Of a stretch of 64,000 nucleotides of DNA, positions 1 to 9,631 are shown in pieces. The stretch's first letter is position 1. Every line of letters begins with the position of its first letter. The translations under genes were made by a program, and so were the position numbers. The DNA is taken from assembly GCA_002104905.1 (NCBI GenBank), contig MCFE01000394.1, forward strand, positions 1 to 64,000. Reading direction: 5' to 3'. Source of the DNA: Basidiobolus meristosporus CBS 931.73. Lineage: Eukaryota; Basidiobolomycota; Basidiobolomycetes; Basidiobolales; Basidiobolaceae. Below the pieces are notes generated by a model, which saw nothing but the letters and a program-made list of their open reading frames with translations, made no database searches and was not told where the DNA came from.

Positions 1-595
1 ACTGGCCATAGAGGAAGAGCAGAAATACTCTGGTCTTTTCAACATCAGTGACTTTGGGGAAGGACCAATCAATACCTTCACTGCTTTAAAAGAAGCATTA
101 ATCTATATTCATGTAGCACACTACCTATGCAAAGTTTTGAAAGTGGAACTAGATGATTTCATGGTACCTAAGTCTTTAAAGGGGCAAATTCTTTTAATAT
201 AATCTGGAGCCCCAATGCATCAGTAGACATGACTGATTTGAACAAGAGTTGCTGATTGATGGCTAAGAGTATCAGCAAGTTGACGGTTAGCACAGTAGCA
301 ACAGATTAATATGATGGAGCAAAAAAAATGAGGCATTATGCACAACTACAACACTTGTATACTCTGACCATCAAAACTATTGATCAACCATGCATAGATA
401 CACTCCAAAGATGGTAACAATAATCTACATAATAAGAACAACATATACAAATATGAAGGATAAAAGCTCCTTGCCCACTTGACCATATTGTGGATGTGCA
501 ATACCAAAGAATAAAGTTTATATATATGCTATCCCTAGTAAGCTATCCATAGTAATCTATACAGAGTAGCATAAGAAAACAGATAAAGTGCCTAA
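1..595. other. CpG-poor non-coding flank, probably old TE debris
   Basis: No convincing reading frame is present. Base composition (few CpG, many TG/CA) matches the TE-rich right part of the window rather than the gene array that starts at about 560-600. I could not match it to a specific element inside the window. Confidence 0.4.
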
Positions 596-824
596 TTGAA
601 GGTTGCTTCATACGGCTATAAGAGTTGGCGTGTGATTTTGTCAAAAGTAGAAAGAACAATTCGTTCCAGCTCATTGTTACTCTTTACTCATATTCCTCGA
701 TCGAACTCTGCATGCATTCAGATAAGAAAGAATCACTACGGCATTAAATTACGTTTAGAAGCCCAAGCCACGCATACTATCGAGTTATATTGCACTCACC
801 ACACATACGACAAGTAGCAAAAAT

Positions 825-1062
825 CTATTCATGTGCATAGGCCAGTTGTTTTATAAGAGTATTCCTTGACATCTGGCTGAGAATACCATCGATGTAGTGT
901 CGAATATTCTGCGCATCTTCTTCCCTATTGGACAAGAACTTCTTCACCACTAGGCCGCTTTGTGGGTTTCTATCGGAGATTTGTGCTTGACGCATCCACG
1001 GGACTTCCAAAGACACTGGCGACCATTAGTAGAGCACAAGCTGCGGTAAGTTGCTTGTACAT
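825..1062 (-). pseudogene. GY1-family secreted protein, frameshifted and truncated
   Basis: This relic of the GY1 family begins with an ATG at 1062 in the same MYKQLTAACALLM context as the intact copies. It then follows the family through the signal peptide. At about 979 it carries a deletion of 17 nt relative to the intact genes, between the codons for SSTN and SISD, which brings a stop (TAG) into frame. Beyond the break the old frame is still readable, including NIRHYIDGILSQMSRNT. The acidic linker and the Gly/Tyr tail are missing. The same 17-nt deletion is present in the copy at 9632-10064. It is probably not a functional gene. Confidence 0.8.
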
Positions 1063-1201
1063 TGTGAATGCTGAACACTCGATTTATATACTAAACCAGG
1101 TTAATAGACATTGCATTTACGACACTTCGCAGAATTGATGGGTTTCAATCGAATCTATGTTACAAGCATTAGGAAGAAACTATCAGAGCTTCTAGCTTTG
1201 T

Positions 1202-1290
1202 GCTTGAGGAACTATGAAAACTGCAGCTTGAGGAACTATGAAAACTGCAGCTTGAGGAACTATAAAAACTGCAGCTTGATGAACTATACA
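1202..1290. repeat. 24-bp tandem repeat, nearly 4 units
   Basis: The unit beginning GCTTGAGGAACTATGAAAAC recurs at 1202, 1226, 1250 and 1274, a 24-bp period, with the last unit diverging. It lies in the degraded spacer between a GY1 relic and a GY2 relic. A short frame crosses it but has no other support. Confidence 0.85.
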
Positions 1291-1384
1291 AACATCACCG
1301 AGTGGCTTCTGTTAATTACAATGAGGCTTAGTATGGGGCGTTGCCTATTGAAAGTATGAAGTTGAGCATGAAACATTGACAATG

Positions 1385-1560
1385 TGATGTTTATTTAAGG
1401 TAAGGATGTGGTGAATTACCCAGAAACGTAGCGTCCTAATCTCCTTCCGTTGCTGCCATCAGAGTCGGTGTCTTCAGGAATGGAATGATGATGGAGCTTG
1501 ATAAACCTATCTAGTTACATCCAACTCCATTATTTATTCCTAGCCGGTTATTCATGCCAC
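1385..1560 (-). pseudogene. GY2-type relic (3' part only)
   Basis: The stretch starting with GATGTTTATTTAAGGTAAGG matches the region just 3' of the GY2 copy at 3702. It then holds CGTAGCGTCCT and CAGAGTCGGTGTCTTCAGG, remnants of the Gly/Tyr tail and the acidic linker (read on the minus strand). Most of the tail has been lost. A similar, even weaker, remnant is at about 4395-4560. Homology is seen by eye only. Confidence 0.45.
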
Positions 1561-2390
1561 AGCACGCCCTGAAGTATATATGGAGTCAGTGTATAGCTCA
1601 GCTGAACGGTGGTATACGAAATATAAAGATTATTGTACTTCTGTACTTATATAATATATTCCCTTGTAGTGCATATAGTTCGTTTGATATTTGTATAGGC
1701 TGGTTCAAGCATTGAAGGATTCTTATCAAACAACGTCCATTTATTGCATCAAGTGAACATTTTTAGTTGTATAGTCTCATTTGTGAATATCTCCAATGAG
1801 TTGTAGCAAGCGTGTTCAAATATTGTAGAAAACATATACCTTTGAAACCTTATGATCTTCTATACACCAGAGATATGATGGTGTAAGTGTCAGTCAGTGA
1901 TCAGAGTGTAAGTAATAACTTGACTAGTAGCTTGATGTGATAAATACTTCATCATGAGTGTATTTATCTACCATAGCCGTCATGGTTAGATACACTCCAC
2001 AAAGCTCAGATGGTCACACGGTCTTGTCTTGGTCAAAATCCGTGTTTGAGGCAGACGTTTTTGAATCAGAATCCTCGTATGAAAGGCTTATCTACGCATC
2101 AACGGGGCATCAACGGGGCATCATCTTTCACCACCACTATCAGTTATATGCCCAACGGTAAGACTATAGAGATTTCAGTGAGTTATTTCACTCTACGATT
2201 ATATGCATGCATTCAATCAAAGCAACTATGCCATTTGTTTACGTATCGAAACCCAAGCCACACACACTATAACAAGTCATACACACGATAAAGTTGTATA
2301 TTATTCCCCTTCATTATCTTAGTAACTCTGCTTATCCCCTTATGGCTCTACACAATCTTCTTTAATATTCAATTCAACGGTGAAGTACTC
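1561..2390. other. Module spacer, duplicated in later modules
   Basis: No gene is seen. Positions ~1561-1800 resemble ~4560-4870. Positions ~1850-2300 resemble ~5560-5820 plus ~6000-6240, so this spacer is part of the duplicated module. A conserved block around ATGCATGCATTC (about 2195-2215) also occurs near 700, 6130, 12340, 13430 and 15740. Confidence 0.55.
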
Positions 2391-2393
2391 ACA

Positions 2394-2651
2394 ATACGAC
2401 TCAATACCGTTCTCTCCTCCTTAAACATGGTACTGCCAACCTGCGTATCAACCTTGGCTCATGGCAACACGTGACTGCCGGGCCATTGGATATTGTAAGC
2501 ATAACTCCCGGACCACCCGGCACCTCCGCCAAAGCAATCCTGTACCTTTCTGTGCAAGATTGCAACAGGAAAAGGACCAGGTTTGCTGCGATTACCTCGA
2601 AACTACGGAAAAGAAGTGACCGTTGGAGCAGTGAGAGTCTCTGCTAACTAG
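2394..2651 (+). pseudogene. Family B secreted protein pseudogene, module 1
   Basis: This is a decayed copy of the gene at 8411-8837. The expected start ATGCGATTC reads ATACGACTC, so the initiator is lost. The 3' part of exon 1, the intron and the 5' part of exon 2 are replaced by an out-of-frame junction (TTGGCTCATGGCAAC) also seen in the copies at 6443 and 9213. A further deletion removes the segment for QLEIHIAKYG. The C-terminal codons VTVGAVRVSAN and the stop at 2649-2651 remain. It converges on the GY1 gene at 2777-3226, as in the other two modules. Confidence 0.8.
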
Positions 2652-2714
2652 CATTCTCAATAAGAGTCATAATCACATGGCCATTCACTATCAATAGATA
2701 AAATGCAACGGTAC

Positions 2715-2720
2715 TTTATT
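2715..2720 (-). terminator. AATAAA poly(A) signal of GY1 gene, module 1
   Basis: AATAAA on the minus strand lies about 57 nt beyond the stop codon of the GY1 gene. It is conserved at 6787-6792 and 9558-9563 in the other modules. Confidence 0.65.
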
Positions 2721-2776
2721 CAAGCACACAGACAAGCTGTGTTGTTGGAGTGAATGAAAACCTTGATTGTTATTAT

Positions 2777-3226
2777 TTAGCAACCCCAGTCGCATCCACC
2801 ATACCCTCCATATCCCCCATAGCGTCCGTATCCCCACCGACCTCCATAACCACCGTAGCGACCGTAACCTCCTCGTCCCCAGTATCTGCCCCTCCGCCGC
2901 CCATATCCACCGTATCTCCCCCATAGCTGGGCCTCTTCAGGATTACCTTCCTCTTCCTCGACTCCTTGGTCGGCGCCTTGCTTGCTCGAGATAGTCTGAT
3001 CAAACGTATTCCTCGACATCTGGCCGAGAATGCCATCGATGTAGTGTCGAATATTCTGCGCATCCTCTTCCCTGTTGGACGAGAACTTCTTCACCATTTG
3101 ACCGCTTTGCGGGTTCTTATCGGAGATGGATGCGCTCGCTACATTTGTGCTTGACACATCTACGGGACTTCCAAAGGCACTAACGACCATTAGTAGAGCA
3201 CAAGCTGCGGTAAGTTGTTTGTACAT
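2777..3226 (-). CDS. GY1: small secreted Gly/Tyr/Arg-rich protein with acidic pro-region (149 aa)
   Basis: This intact intronless gene encodes 149 residues. An upstream in-frame ATG at 3247 would add seven residues. I chose the ATG at 3226 because it starts the signal peptide and is the one conserved in all copies. The layout is signal peptide at about 1-20, a polar pro-region at 21-85, an acidic stretch at ~90-99 (VEEEEGNPEE), and a strongly cationic tail at 101-149. The tail is built from RYGGYG/GRWGYG motifs and ends C-D-W-G-C. The pro-region has a VKK pair at the position where the sister gene has VKR. A TATA box lies ~40 nt upstream and AATAAA ~57 nt downstream. I do not recognise a named family. 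Its architecture resembles precursors of cationic GY-rich peptides, so an antimicrobial, effector or wall role is inference. It converges on a family B pseudogene. Confidence 0.85.
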   Translation of the reverse strand: MYKQLTAACALLMVVSAFGSPVDVSSTNVASASISDKNPQSGQMVKKFSSNREEDAQNIRHYIDGILGQMSRNTFDQTISSKQGADQGVEEEEGNPEEAQLWGRYGGYGRRRGRYWGRGGYGRYGGYGGRWGYGRYGGYGGYGGCDWGC

Positions 3227-3265
3227 TGTGAATGTTGAATACTCCAATAAAGCTCGGCACCAGCC

Positions 3266-3273
3266 TTTATATA
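3266..3273 (-). promoter_or_regulatory. TATA box of GY1 gene, module 1
   Basis: TATATAAA on the minus strand lies 40 nt before the ATG at 3226. Equivalent boxes are at 7338-7345 and 10104-10113. Confidence 0.65.
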
Positions 3274-3701
3274 CAGGGACAGCTTTTGGCCAAGACGGAG
3301 GTTTATAGACATCACATCTAGGAAGCTTCGCGAAATTGATGGGTTTCGGACGAACGATATATTATATTTTGCATCTATTCTACAGGCATTAGGAAGATAC
3401 AATAAGAGCTTCTAGAGTAGTGTTATCATGCGAAAAAAAATGACTACTAACAGTACACCATTAAAAGGTAAAAATTGACAGCATTGAAGGTAAAAATTGA
3501 CCGCATTTAAAGGTAAAGATTGGCACCATTTATGAAGATAATTGACAGCCAAACTGCAATAAGACTTATCTTTGCCTAGACATCCACCTTATCCATACAC
3601 ATATCCGACTTTCTCTCCATGCTGCAGCTTGGTAAACATCACTGATTAATTACGATGAGCATTGTCATTATGATGTTTATTAAAAGTAAGGATGTAGTGC
3701 A

Positions 3702-4121
3702 TTAGCAACCCCAGTCGCATCCACCATAGCCACCATATCCCCCGTAGCGCCCATATCCCCATCGGCCTCCGTAGCCACCATAGCGACCGTAACGTCCTCG
3801 TCCCCAGTATCTGCTTCCCCATCTTCCATAGCCACCATATCTACCCCAAAGCTCGGCCTCTTCAGAGTCAGTGTCTTCACTTGTAGGAGACGCTTGTTCA
3901 TCTGCCAACCCACCGCCTGACATTTGGCCGAATATGTCGTCAAGAATGGCGCGAGCATCTTCGTCTTTTGTGGACTGGAATTGTGTTATCATTTTGCCGC
4001 TTTGTGGGTCCCGGATGGAGATGGAAGCACTTGCTACATTGGTTGCTTCTGGCTGCACAGGGGTTGCCACCGCATATGAGGCAATTAGGAGAGCAAAGGT
4101 GACGGAGAAGTGCTTTTACAT
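3702..4121 (-). pseudogene. GY2: diverged GY paralogue with a stop at codon 2
   Basis: The ATG at 4121-4119 is followed directly by TAA (4118-4116), where the GY1 genes have TAC. After this stop the frame stays open for 138 codons. It encodes a good hydrophobic leader (KHFSVTFALLIASYAVA), a short pro-region with RDPQSGKM and DDIFGQMSGGG, an acidic stretch (DTDSEEAE), and the same Gly/Tyr/Arg tail ending in C-D-W-G-C. Only the stop prevents translation, so it is either freshly inactivated, rescued by readthrough, or an assembly error. A TATA-like box is at 4158-4165. Position-equivalent, more decayed copies are at ~7672-7849 and ~10470-10598. Confidence 0.8.
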
Positions 4122-4157
4122 TGTGAATCTGAATGAAGCACTTGAGCTGATTATGAG

Positions 4158-4165
4158 TATATATA
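4158..4165 (-). promoter_or_regulatory. TATA box of GY2 copy
   Basis: TATATATA lies about 37 nt upstream of the ATG at 4121. This is the same spacing as in the GY1 genes, so the promoter looks preserved although the second codon is a stop. Confidence 0.55.
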
Positions 4166-4199
4166 CCCGCACAGCATTAAAGACACTCAACTTTACCTC

Positions 4200-5700
4200 T
4201 GCCTTCAGTGGGAAGCGCTGCGGGTGATCCATTTGGCTGTTCAATAGAAGCTGTTTAGTGGCTCTTCATTCAATCAAACACGCAATACACAACAAAAAGC
4301 TTAAAAAGATCATTTGTTTAGCAGATATGTTACAGGTTAGCCACCTCCATATTAACCATATGCTAATATTGATTGTGTGAACTTCCAGTTGCAGTCATCT
4401 CCATGTACCAATGTATCCTGTCACTGTAGCGTCATTATCCCTTTCTGTTGATGCCATAGATTCCTTTATATCTTCATATTTACTGAAGAATGGCATGATT
4501 GATGACATCTCTTGAGCCAACTCCAGCATTTATTCCCAGTCGGTTACACATACAGTTAACCTGCCGCAGTAAATCCTGAAGAATATACTTGGTCGGTGTA
4601 TGGTAAGCGGAATTAGTAAGCTCCAAGTTAGGCTGCGATAATATAAAAATTAGTGTACTTATCGAATATATTCTCAGTGCATATAGCTTGTTGTAAGTTC
4701 ATGCTAGCTGATATTGGAAGGGGCTGCGGTTCAAGCACTGAGAACTAGCTGCGATCATTATTACTAAATGACAACCATTGATTGCCTCAAGTATTCCATT
4801 TTCATTCTTAGTTGTACAGTATCTGTTGCAAATATCTTCAAATATTGGGATATTGTGGAGAATATAGGGTACTTGATAGTACAACACTGATTTAGAAGTG
4901 TCTAAAATGATGAAAGCAGAGGCCTATTACACCTGGGCAGCCTTTAAGCAACTTTCAATCATCAATTACATAAAGAACTGCTCACCAAGGAGTCGATGTA
5001 AGTTCAAAATCCCTACTGCAGGCTAACTCCAATAGCCAACAGTATGGATCAAGGAGCTATCAGCACCATTCTATATGCTATAAGATTATTTATTGCAAAA
5101 ACATGAGTTGGAATGCCGCCTAGAACAAGTTTACTGAGCTTATGTTTTACCAGTAGCTTTAGAGCAATGGAGAGTTCCTACTCTTGCTTATCAGTGTTCA
5201 AAATAACACCAAATTACTATATGAAGCAGAGTCCTATGCAGTACAGCTGTATATCTGGTAGCTACCTGCAGAGGGAGTACAAAGCAAGTCATGTGTTGGT
5301 ATTTGGCTTTCTGCAGAAGGCAATTATTGACAAGAAATAATGATTAAGCATGGCCTATTTATGCTAGTGTGCTGTAATCAGCTAAACAGTAGGAGCCTCT
5401 CTGAAAGACAGCTGGAGCACCGTACAAAGCATGCCAATGTCCCAGTATATTGAGACTTTAGCCATACCTGTGAAGGAAACTGTTCATAACAGCAAGTGCT
5501 GAGGCCACTGCACTGCTGTGGAGAATACTGAAGAGGTAATAATATTTTGAGTATGACTACAATAAACCTTATGATCGTCTATGTAAGTATCAGTAGGTAA
5601 TAACTTGGCAAGTGGAATGCTGCCAGCTTGATGTGATAGATGCTCCATCTTACCATCAGGCGCCAAAGTAAGTTTATTTATCTATCATAGCCATCATAGT
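4200..5700. other. Module spacer with a CpG-poor insert
   Basis: No gene is supported. Positions ~4395-4560 look like another eroded GY2 3' remnant. Positions ~4560-4870 repeat the spacer at 1561-1800. From ~4880 to ~5480 the sequence has very few CpG and no counterpart in the other modules, and the module homology then resumes near 5500. This looks like an inserted, decayed TE fragment. Confidence 0.45.
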
Positions 5701-5805
5701 TATCGAACAAACGCTCAAAAGATACTCTCCACAAAGCTCAGATGGTCATAAGATCTTATCCGTGCTGTGGGGCAGACGAGAGGTTGAATCAGAATCCTCG
5801 TATGG

Positions 5806-5990
5806 AAGCCGGTGAGGGACAGCCGTGGTAGGGAGTGATGGAGGTTCAATAGGACGTAATCCCCGTCTCTCATCGCGTATCTCCCCGGTTTTGTCCCCAC
5901 GTCTTTAGCAAAGTCTTCGAGAACCCCGACCTCGTGGAACCTTTCACTAAGCAATGATACTTACATTTCACTTGGGATAAATACCTAAGT
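5806..5990 (-). other. ~185-bp CpG-rich insert with a well-kept reading frame
   Basis: Compared with module 1 (2070-2100), this stretch is an extra block inside the spacer. On the minus strand it holds an open frame including SERFHEVGVLEDFAKDVGTK and RDGDYVLLNLHHSLPRLSL, ending at 5715 within flanking spacer. The composition looks like real coding sequence, but I do not recognise the protein. It may be a captured exon fragment from elsewhere in the genome. No complete gene can be built here. Confidence 0.35.
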
Positions 5991-6442
5991 AGGTAAAGCC
6001 TTTCACCTTATCCACGCATCAACCGGGCGTGTCTTTCACCACCACTATAAGTAATGGAAAGGCTATAAAGATTCGTGTTTTGAATAGATTTCCACAAGAG
6101 CCAGTGAGTTCTTTCACTCTACGAATATATATGCATGCATTCGATCCGGTTTTATACTTACAGCGAATAGAAATTCAAGCCACGCACACTAAAACAAGCT
6201 ACTCATACTATAAAATTGTAGCGCCCGTACTTCACTTGACTTAAGCCTTATTATGTTACTAGTAGCAAGGAACGGGCTCGCTTGGCTAGAAACTGAAGTG
6301 AGGGTAATACACCCAGGAGTGATCAAATATTCCCCTTCATTGCCATGGTAACTCTGCCTATCTCTCCTTGCCTACCGTCCCTATCCCCTTAAAGCTCTAT
6401 ACAGTCCTCTTCAGTATCCAATTTAGTGGTGAAATACACACA

Positions 6443-6723
6443 ATGCGATTCAATACCCTTCTCTGCTCCTTAACTGTGGCACTGCTAACCCGCATACCAA
6501 CATCAGCTCATGTCAACACGTGACCTGCGAACCGGTAGATATCACAAGCATCACTTCCGGTCCACCCGGCACCTCCGCCAAAGTAATCCTGTACCCTTCC
6601 CTGCAAGATTGCAACCGTAAAAGGAACACGACTGCTACGATTACCTCTAAACAACTCGAGATATACATCGCGAAGTACGGAAAAGAAGTGACCGTTGGAG
6701 CAGTGAGAGTCTCTGCCAACTAG
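6443..6723 (+). pseudogene. Family B secreted protein pseudogene, module 2
   Basis: The start ATG at 6443 and signal peptide (MRFNTLLCSLTVALLTRIPT) are intact. Exon 1 is then fused out of frame to the middle of exon 2 at TCAGC|TCATG, and translation stops at TGA after MRF...AHVNT. The downstream frame (6508-6723) is still open and well preserved, from SCQHVTCEPVD to VGAVRVSAN, with the two family cysteines plus one extra Cys. The deletion removed the end of exon 1, the whole intron and the start of exon 2. The same junction is present at 2394 and 9213, so it predates the duplication. It converges on GY1 at 6849-7298. Confidence 0.82.
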
Positions 6724-6786
6724 CATTCTCAATAAGAGTCATAATCACATGGCCATTCACTATCAACAGATAAAATGCAACGGTAC

Positions 6787-6792
6787 TTTATT
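6787..6792 (-). terminator. AATAAA poly(A) signal of GY1 gene, module 2
   Basis: AATAAA on the minus strand lies 57 nt after the stop of the GY1 gene, identical in position to module 1. Confidence 0.65.
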
Positions 6793-6848
6793 CAAGCACA
6801 CAGACAAGCTGTGTTGTTGGAGTGATTGAAAGCCTTGATTCTTATTAT

Positions 6849-7298
6849 TCAGCAACCCCAGTCGCATCCACCATACCCTCCATATCCCCCGTAGCGTCCA
6901 TATCCCCATCGACCTCCATAACCACCGTAGCGACCGTAGCGTCCTCGTCCCCAGTATCTGCCCCTCCGCCGCCCATATCCACCGTATCTCCCCCATAGCT
7001 GGGCCTCTTCAGGATTGCCCTCCTCTTCCTCGACATCTTGGTCGGCGTCTTGCTTATCTGAGAGGGTCTGATCGAACGTATTTCTTGACATCTGGCCGAG
7101 AATGCCATCGATGTAGTGTCGAATATTCTGCGCATCCTCTTCCTTGTTGGACGAGAACCTCTTCACCACTTGGCCACTTTGTGGATCCCTATCGGAGATG
7201 GATGCGCTCGCTACATTTGTGCTTGACACATCCACGGGACTTCCAAAGGCACTGACGACCATTAGTAGAGCACAAGCTGCGGTAAGTTGTTTGTACAT
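6849..7298 (-). CDS. GY1: small secreted Gly/Tyr/Arg-rich protein with acidic pro-region (149 aa)
   Basis: This is the second intact GY1 gene, again 149 codons and without an intron. It has a signal peptide at ~1-20 (MYKQLTAACALLMVVSAFGS) and a pro-region that includes a dibasic VKR|FSS site at 45-48, a possible Kex2 cleavage point. A conserved NIRHYIDGILGQMSRNTFDQ block and an acidic run (DVEEEEGNPEE) follow. The tail is cationic from residue 101 and ends GGYGGCDWGC. Differences from the 2777-3226 copy lie mainly in the pro-region; the tail is nearly identical. It is flanked upstream by a TATA box at 7338-7345. Secretion is well supported; molecular function is unknown. Confidence 0.87.
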   Translation of the reverse strand: MYKQLTAACALLMVVSAFGSPVDVSSTNVASASISDRDPQSGQVVKRFSSNKEEDAQNIRHYIDGILGQMSRNTFDQTLSDKQDADQDVEEEEGNPEEAQLWGRYGGYGRRRGRYWGRGRYGRYGGYGGRWGYGRYGGYGGYGGCDWGC

Positions 7299-7337
7299 TG
7301 TGAATGTTGAATACTCAAATAAAGCTCAGTACCAGTC

Positions 7338-7345
7338 TTTATATA
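7338..7345 (-). promoter_or_regulatory. TATA box of GY1 gene, module 2
   Basis: TATATAAA on the minus strand lies about 40 nt upstream of the ATG at 7298, conserved with the other GY1 copies. Confidence 0.65.
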
Positions 7346-7671
7346 CAGATACAAGATGGAGGTTGATTGATATCGCATCTAGGAAGCTTCAGTCAAATGA
7401 TGTAGTATATTTTGGAGGCAACCACCGCAGCCAAAGTACAAACACTCGATTTCTGTTAACAACAACACTAGTCGTGGTATAGAGATTTCTATACTATGTT
7501 ATATGAAAGTGGCAAGTACTTATCTCGTAAACGGAAATGGGTAGATAAACAGCGAGAGCCTCAAAAGAGAGCCTCAAAAATTGCCATTTATTTTGCATGA
7601 TTTAGAGTTGTGGATGATCGCAATATTAGTAGTAAGCTTAACAGCATGATGTATTAAATTAGCAGCTCAAG

Positions 7672-7849
7672 CAAACCCTCCAAGTTCCCAGCGACCATCG
7701 TAGTCCCCGAAGTGACCATAACGACCTCGTCACCTGCCCTCTCTGGTGCGAGCACCTTCTTCCTACACACCGTTTCCCGGCTTTGGAGAAGAGATGGATA
7801 CACTTGTCACATTAAGAAGTATTAGAACGATGGAAAAGTACTTGCGCAT
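7672..7849 (-). pseudogene. GY2-type relic, module 2
   Basis: From an ATG at 7849 the minus strand reads MRKYFSIVLILLNVTSVSIS, a plausible leader, then SSPKPGNGV and a stop. After further stops it reads RGRYGHFGDYDGRWELGGF, a corrupted Gly/Tyr tail that has lost the final Cys motif. Its position relative to GY1 matches the GY2 copy at 3702-4121, so it is the same gene in the next module at a later stage of decay. Confidence 0.6.
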
Positions 7850-7859
7850 GGTGAACACC

Positions 7860-8337
7860 AAAGGATAAACGGAGCCTACTCTTGTGTATCTTTTACGTTA
7901 TCAATCCCATACTGGTCATCTTTTTCTTGGGCCACCACCATCTGATTCCTTCACAAGGAGATGAATGAGTGGGCTACGAGTGGGTAATACCTATGTGTAA
8001 CACTCAATACTAAGCATGCACTCAAAATTTAAAGCTGAAGTGTAACAGAAACTACAACGCTTTATTTACGCCTAGATCGCACTCACCATAATCGGTGTAA
8101 CGATACTAATGGAAGTGAGCAGGCAACGCATCCGTGCCACATATGCAAGCCAACACTAGTCATCCCAGTGTAATCGAACAATACAAGGAGCATTGCTTGA
8201 GTTAGATAGTTTCTCTAAAAAAAAAGTGCTTAGCCCAAAGCGAATTTGGAAATCTCGGAGTGAATACATTAGTACAGAATATTCCGCTTCATCATGGTGG
8301 CTCAGCCTGTCTCTCCTTACAAGCCGGGCTAATTTCC
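7860..8337. other. Spacer and upstream region of family B gene
   Basis: No gene is seen. This block is repeated at ~10610-11046 in module 3. It leads into the promoter of the intact B gene. Confidence 0.5.
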
Positions 8338-8344
8338 TATAAAA
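8338..8344 (+). promoter_or_regulatory. TATA box of intact family B gene
   Basis: TATAAAA lies 66 nt before the ATG at 8411. The duplicate at 11047-11053 precedes the exon-1-only copy at 11120. Confidence 0.6.
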
Positions 8345-8410
8345 TCGCTTACAATGCTCACCTTGTTCATCAGACGTACACACAGAAGCACACACACCGA
8401 GGCACACACA

Positions 8411-8837
8411 ATGCGATTCAGTACCGTTTTCTGCTCCTTGACCATGGCACTACTAGCCTGCACAACAACTTCAGCACAATCCTCTAGTGCGTTACTAAGT
8501 ATGTAATCAGTGTATAACTCAACTAGCCGCAACCAGTGAGCCTTACTAACCAAATACTTACAATATAGAATTGGTGAATACTCCTGAAGATACTGCACAG
8601 CAACTACCATTCTCAGCTGGCTCATGCCAACGCGTGACCTTTGGACCGGTGGATACTGCCAGCATCACCCCCGAATCACCCAGTACCTCTGCCCAAGCCA
8701 TCTTGTATCCTTCTCTGCAAGATTGTAACAATCGCAGGAACAGGATTGCTGCTATAACATCCAATCAACTCGAGGTACATATCGCGAAGAACGGAAAAGA
8801 AGTGACTGTTGGAGCAGTAAGAGTATCTGTCAGCTAG
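8411..8837 (+). CDS. Family B: small secreted protein, two exons (118 aa)
   Basis: This is the only intact B copy. Exon 1 is 8411-8498. The intron (8499-8568, 70 nt) begins GTATGT, has the perfect branch point TACTAAC at 8544-8550 and ends ATAG. Exon 2 is 8569-8837. Splicing restores a 118-residue frame. It has a signal peptide at ~1-22 (MRFSTVFCSLTMALLACTTTSA) and a mature domain with only two cysteines, C49 and C82, probably one disulfide. The C-terminal half alternates polar and hydrophobic residues (LEVHIAKNGKEVTVGAVRVS), suggesting beta strands. I do not recognise the family. An AATAAA lies at 8845-8850. The intron is direct evidence for a eukaryotic, probably fungal, source. Confidence 0.82.
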
Positions 8838-8844
8838 CATCCTC

Positions 8845-8850
8845 AATAAA
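8845..8850 (+). terminator. AATAAA poly(A) signal of family B gene
   Basis: AATAAA starts eight nt after the TAG of the intact B gene. The pseudogene copies have AATAAG at the same place. Confidence 0.55.
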
Positions 8851-9212
8851 CCGCATTGTTCAGTCAGGAGTTACAAAGAATGCATCCCATTAGATATACA
8901 CAGCCAGAATGAAAGAGCAACTGTAACAGACTAGTGAACGAAAGCCTAGAATACGCCTACATATCATTATGATTATCCAGCAAAAGGTGAATGGAGTGTA
9001 TCCTCCGTAGCAACCGCAACGTCTTTGTGATACTAATAGCAAGGCACCGGCTCTCTTGGCTAGAAACTAAAGTAATGGTGATTCTTCCAATAATCAAATA
9101 TTCCCCTTCATTATCATGGTAACTCTGCCTGTCTCTCCTTGCCAACCGTTTCTATCCCCTTAAAGCTCTATACAGTCCTCTTCAGTATTCAATTCAGTGG
9201 TGAAACACACAC

Positions 9213-9494
9213 AATGCAATTCAAATCCGTTCTCTGCTCCTTAACCGTGGCACTGCTAACACACATATCAACCTTGGCTCATGCCAACACGTGATCTACG
9301 AACCGGTAGATACCGCAAGCATCACTTCCGGACCGCCCAGCACCTTCGCCAAAGCGATCCTGTACCCTTCTCTGCAAGATTGTAACAGGAAAAGGAACAG
9401 GATTGCTACGATTACCTCCAAACAACTCGAGATACACATCGCGAAGTACGGAAAAGAAGTGACCGTTGGAGCAGTGAGAGTTTCTGCCAGCTAG
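9213..9494 (+). pseudogene. Family B secreted protein pseudogene, module 3
   Basis: It starts at 9213 (MQFKSVLCSLTVALLTHIST) and runs into TGA just after the same out-of-frame exon 1/exon 2 fusion seen at 2394 and 6443. The old exon 2 frame remains open to the stop at 9492-9494, including YEPVDTASIT and VGAVRVSAS. It converges on the GY1 pseudogene at 9632-10064. Confidence 0.82.
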
Positions 9495-9557
9495 CACTCT
9501 CAATAAGAGTCATAATCACATGGCCATTCACTACCGATAGATAAAATGCAACGGTAC

Positions 9558-9563
9558 TTTATT
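9558..9563 (-). terminator. AATAAA poly(A) signal of GY1 copy, module 3
   Basis: This is the conserved AATAAA downstream of the GY1 frame in module 3. Confidence 0.55.
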
Positions 9564-9631
9564 CAAGCACACAGACAAGCTGTGTTGTTGGAGTGAATGA
9601 AAGCCTTGATCCTTGTTATTAAGGAGTTTAC

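Noticed and set aside
2773-3063. 96-codon minus-strand frame overlapping GY1 (also at 6845 and 9628)
   Set aside because: It is a shifted frame of the GY1 gene, kept open by the repeated codons; no leader or start context.
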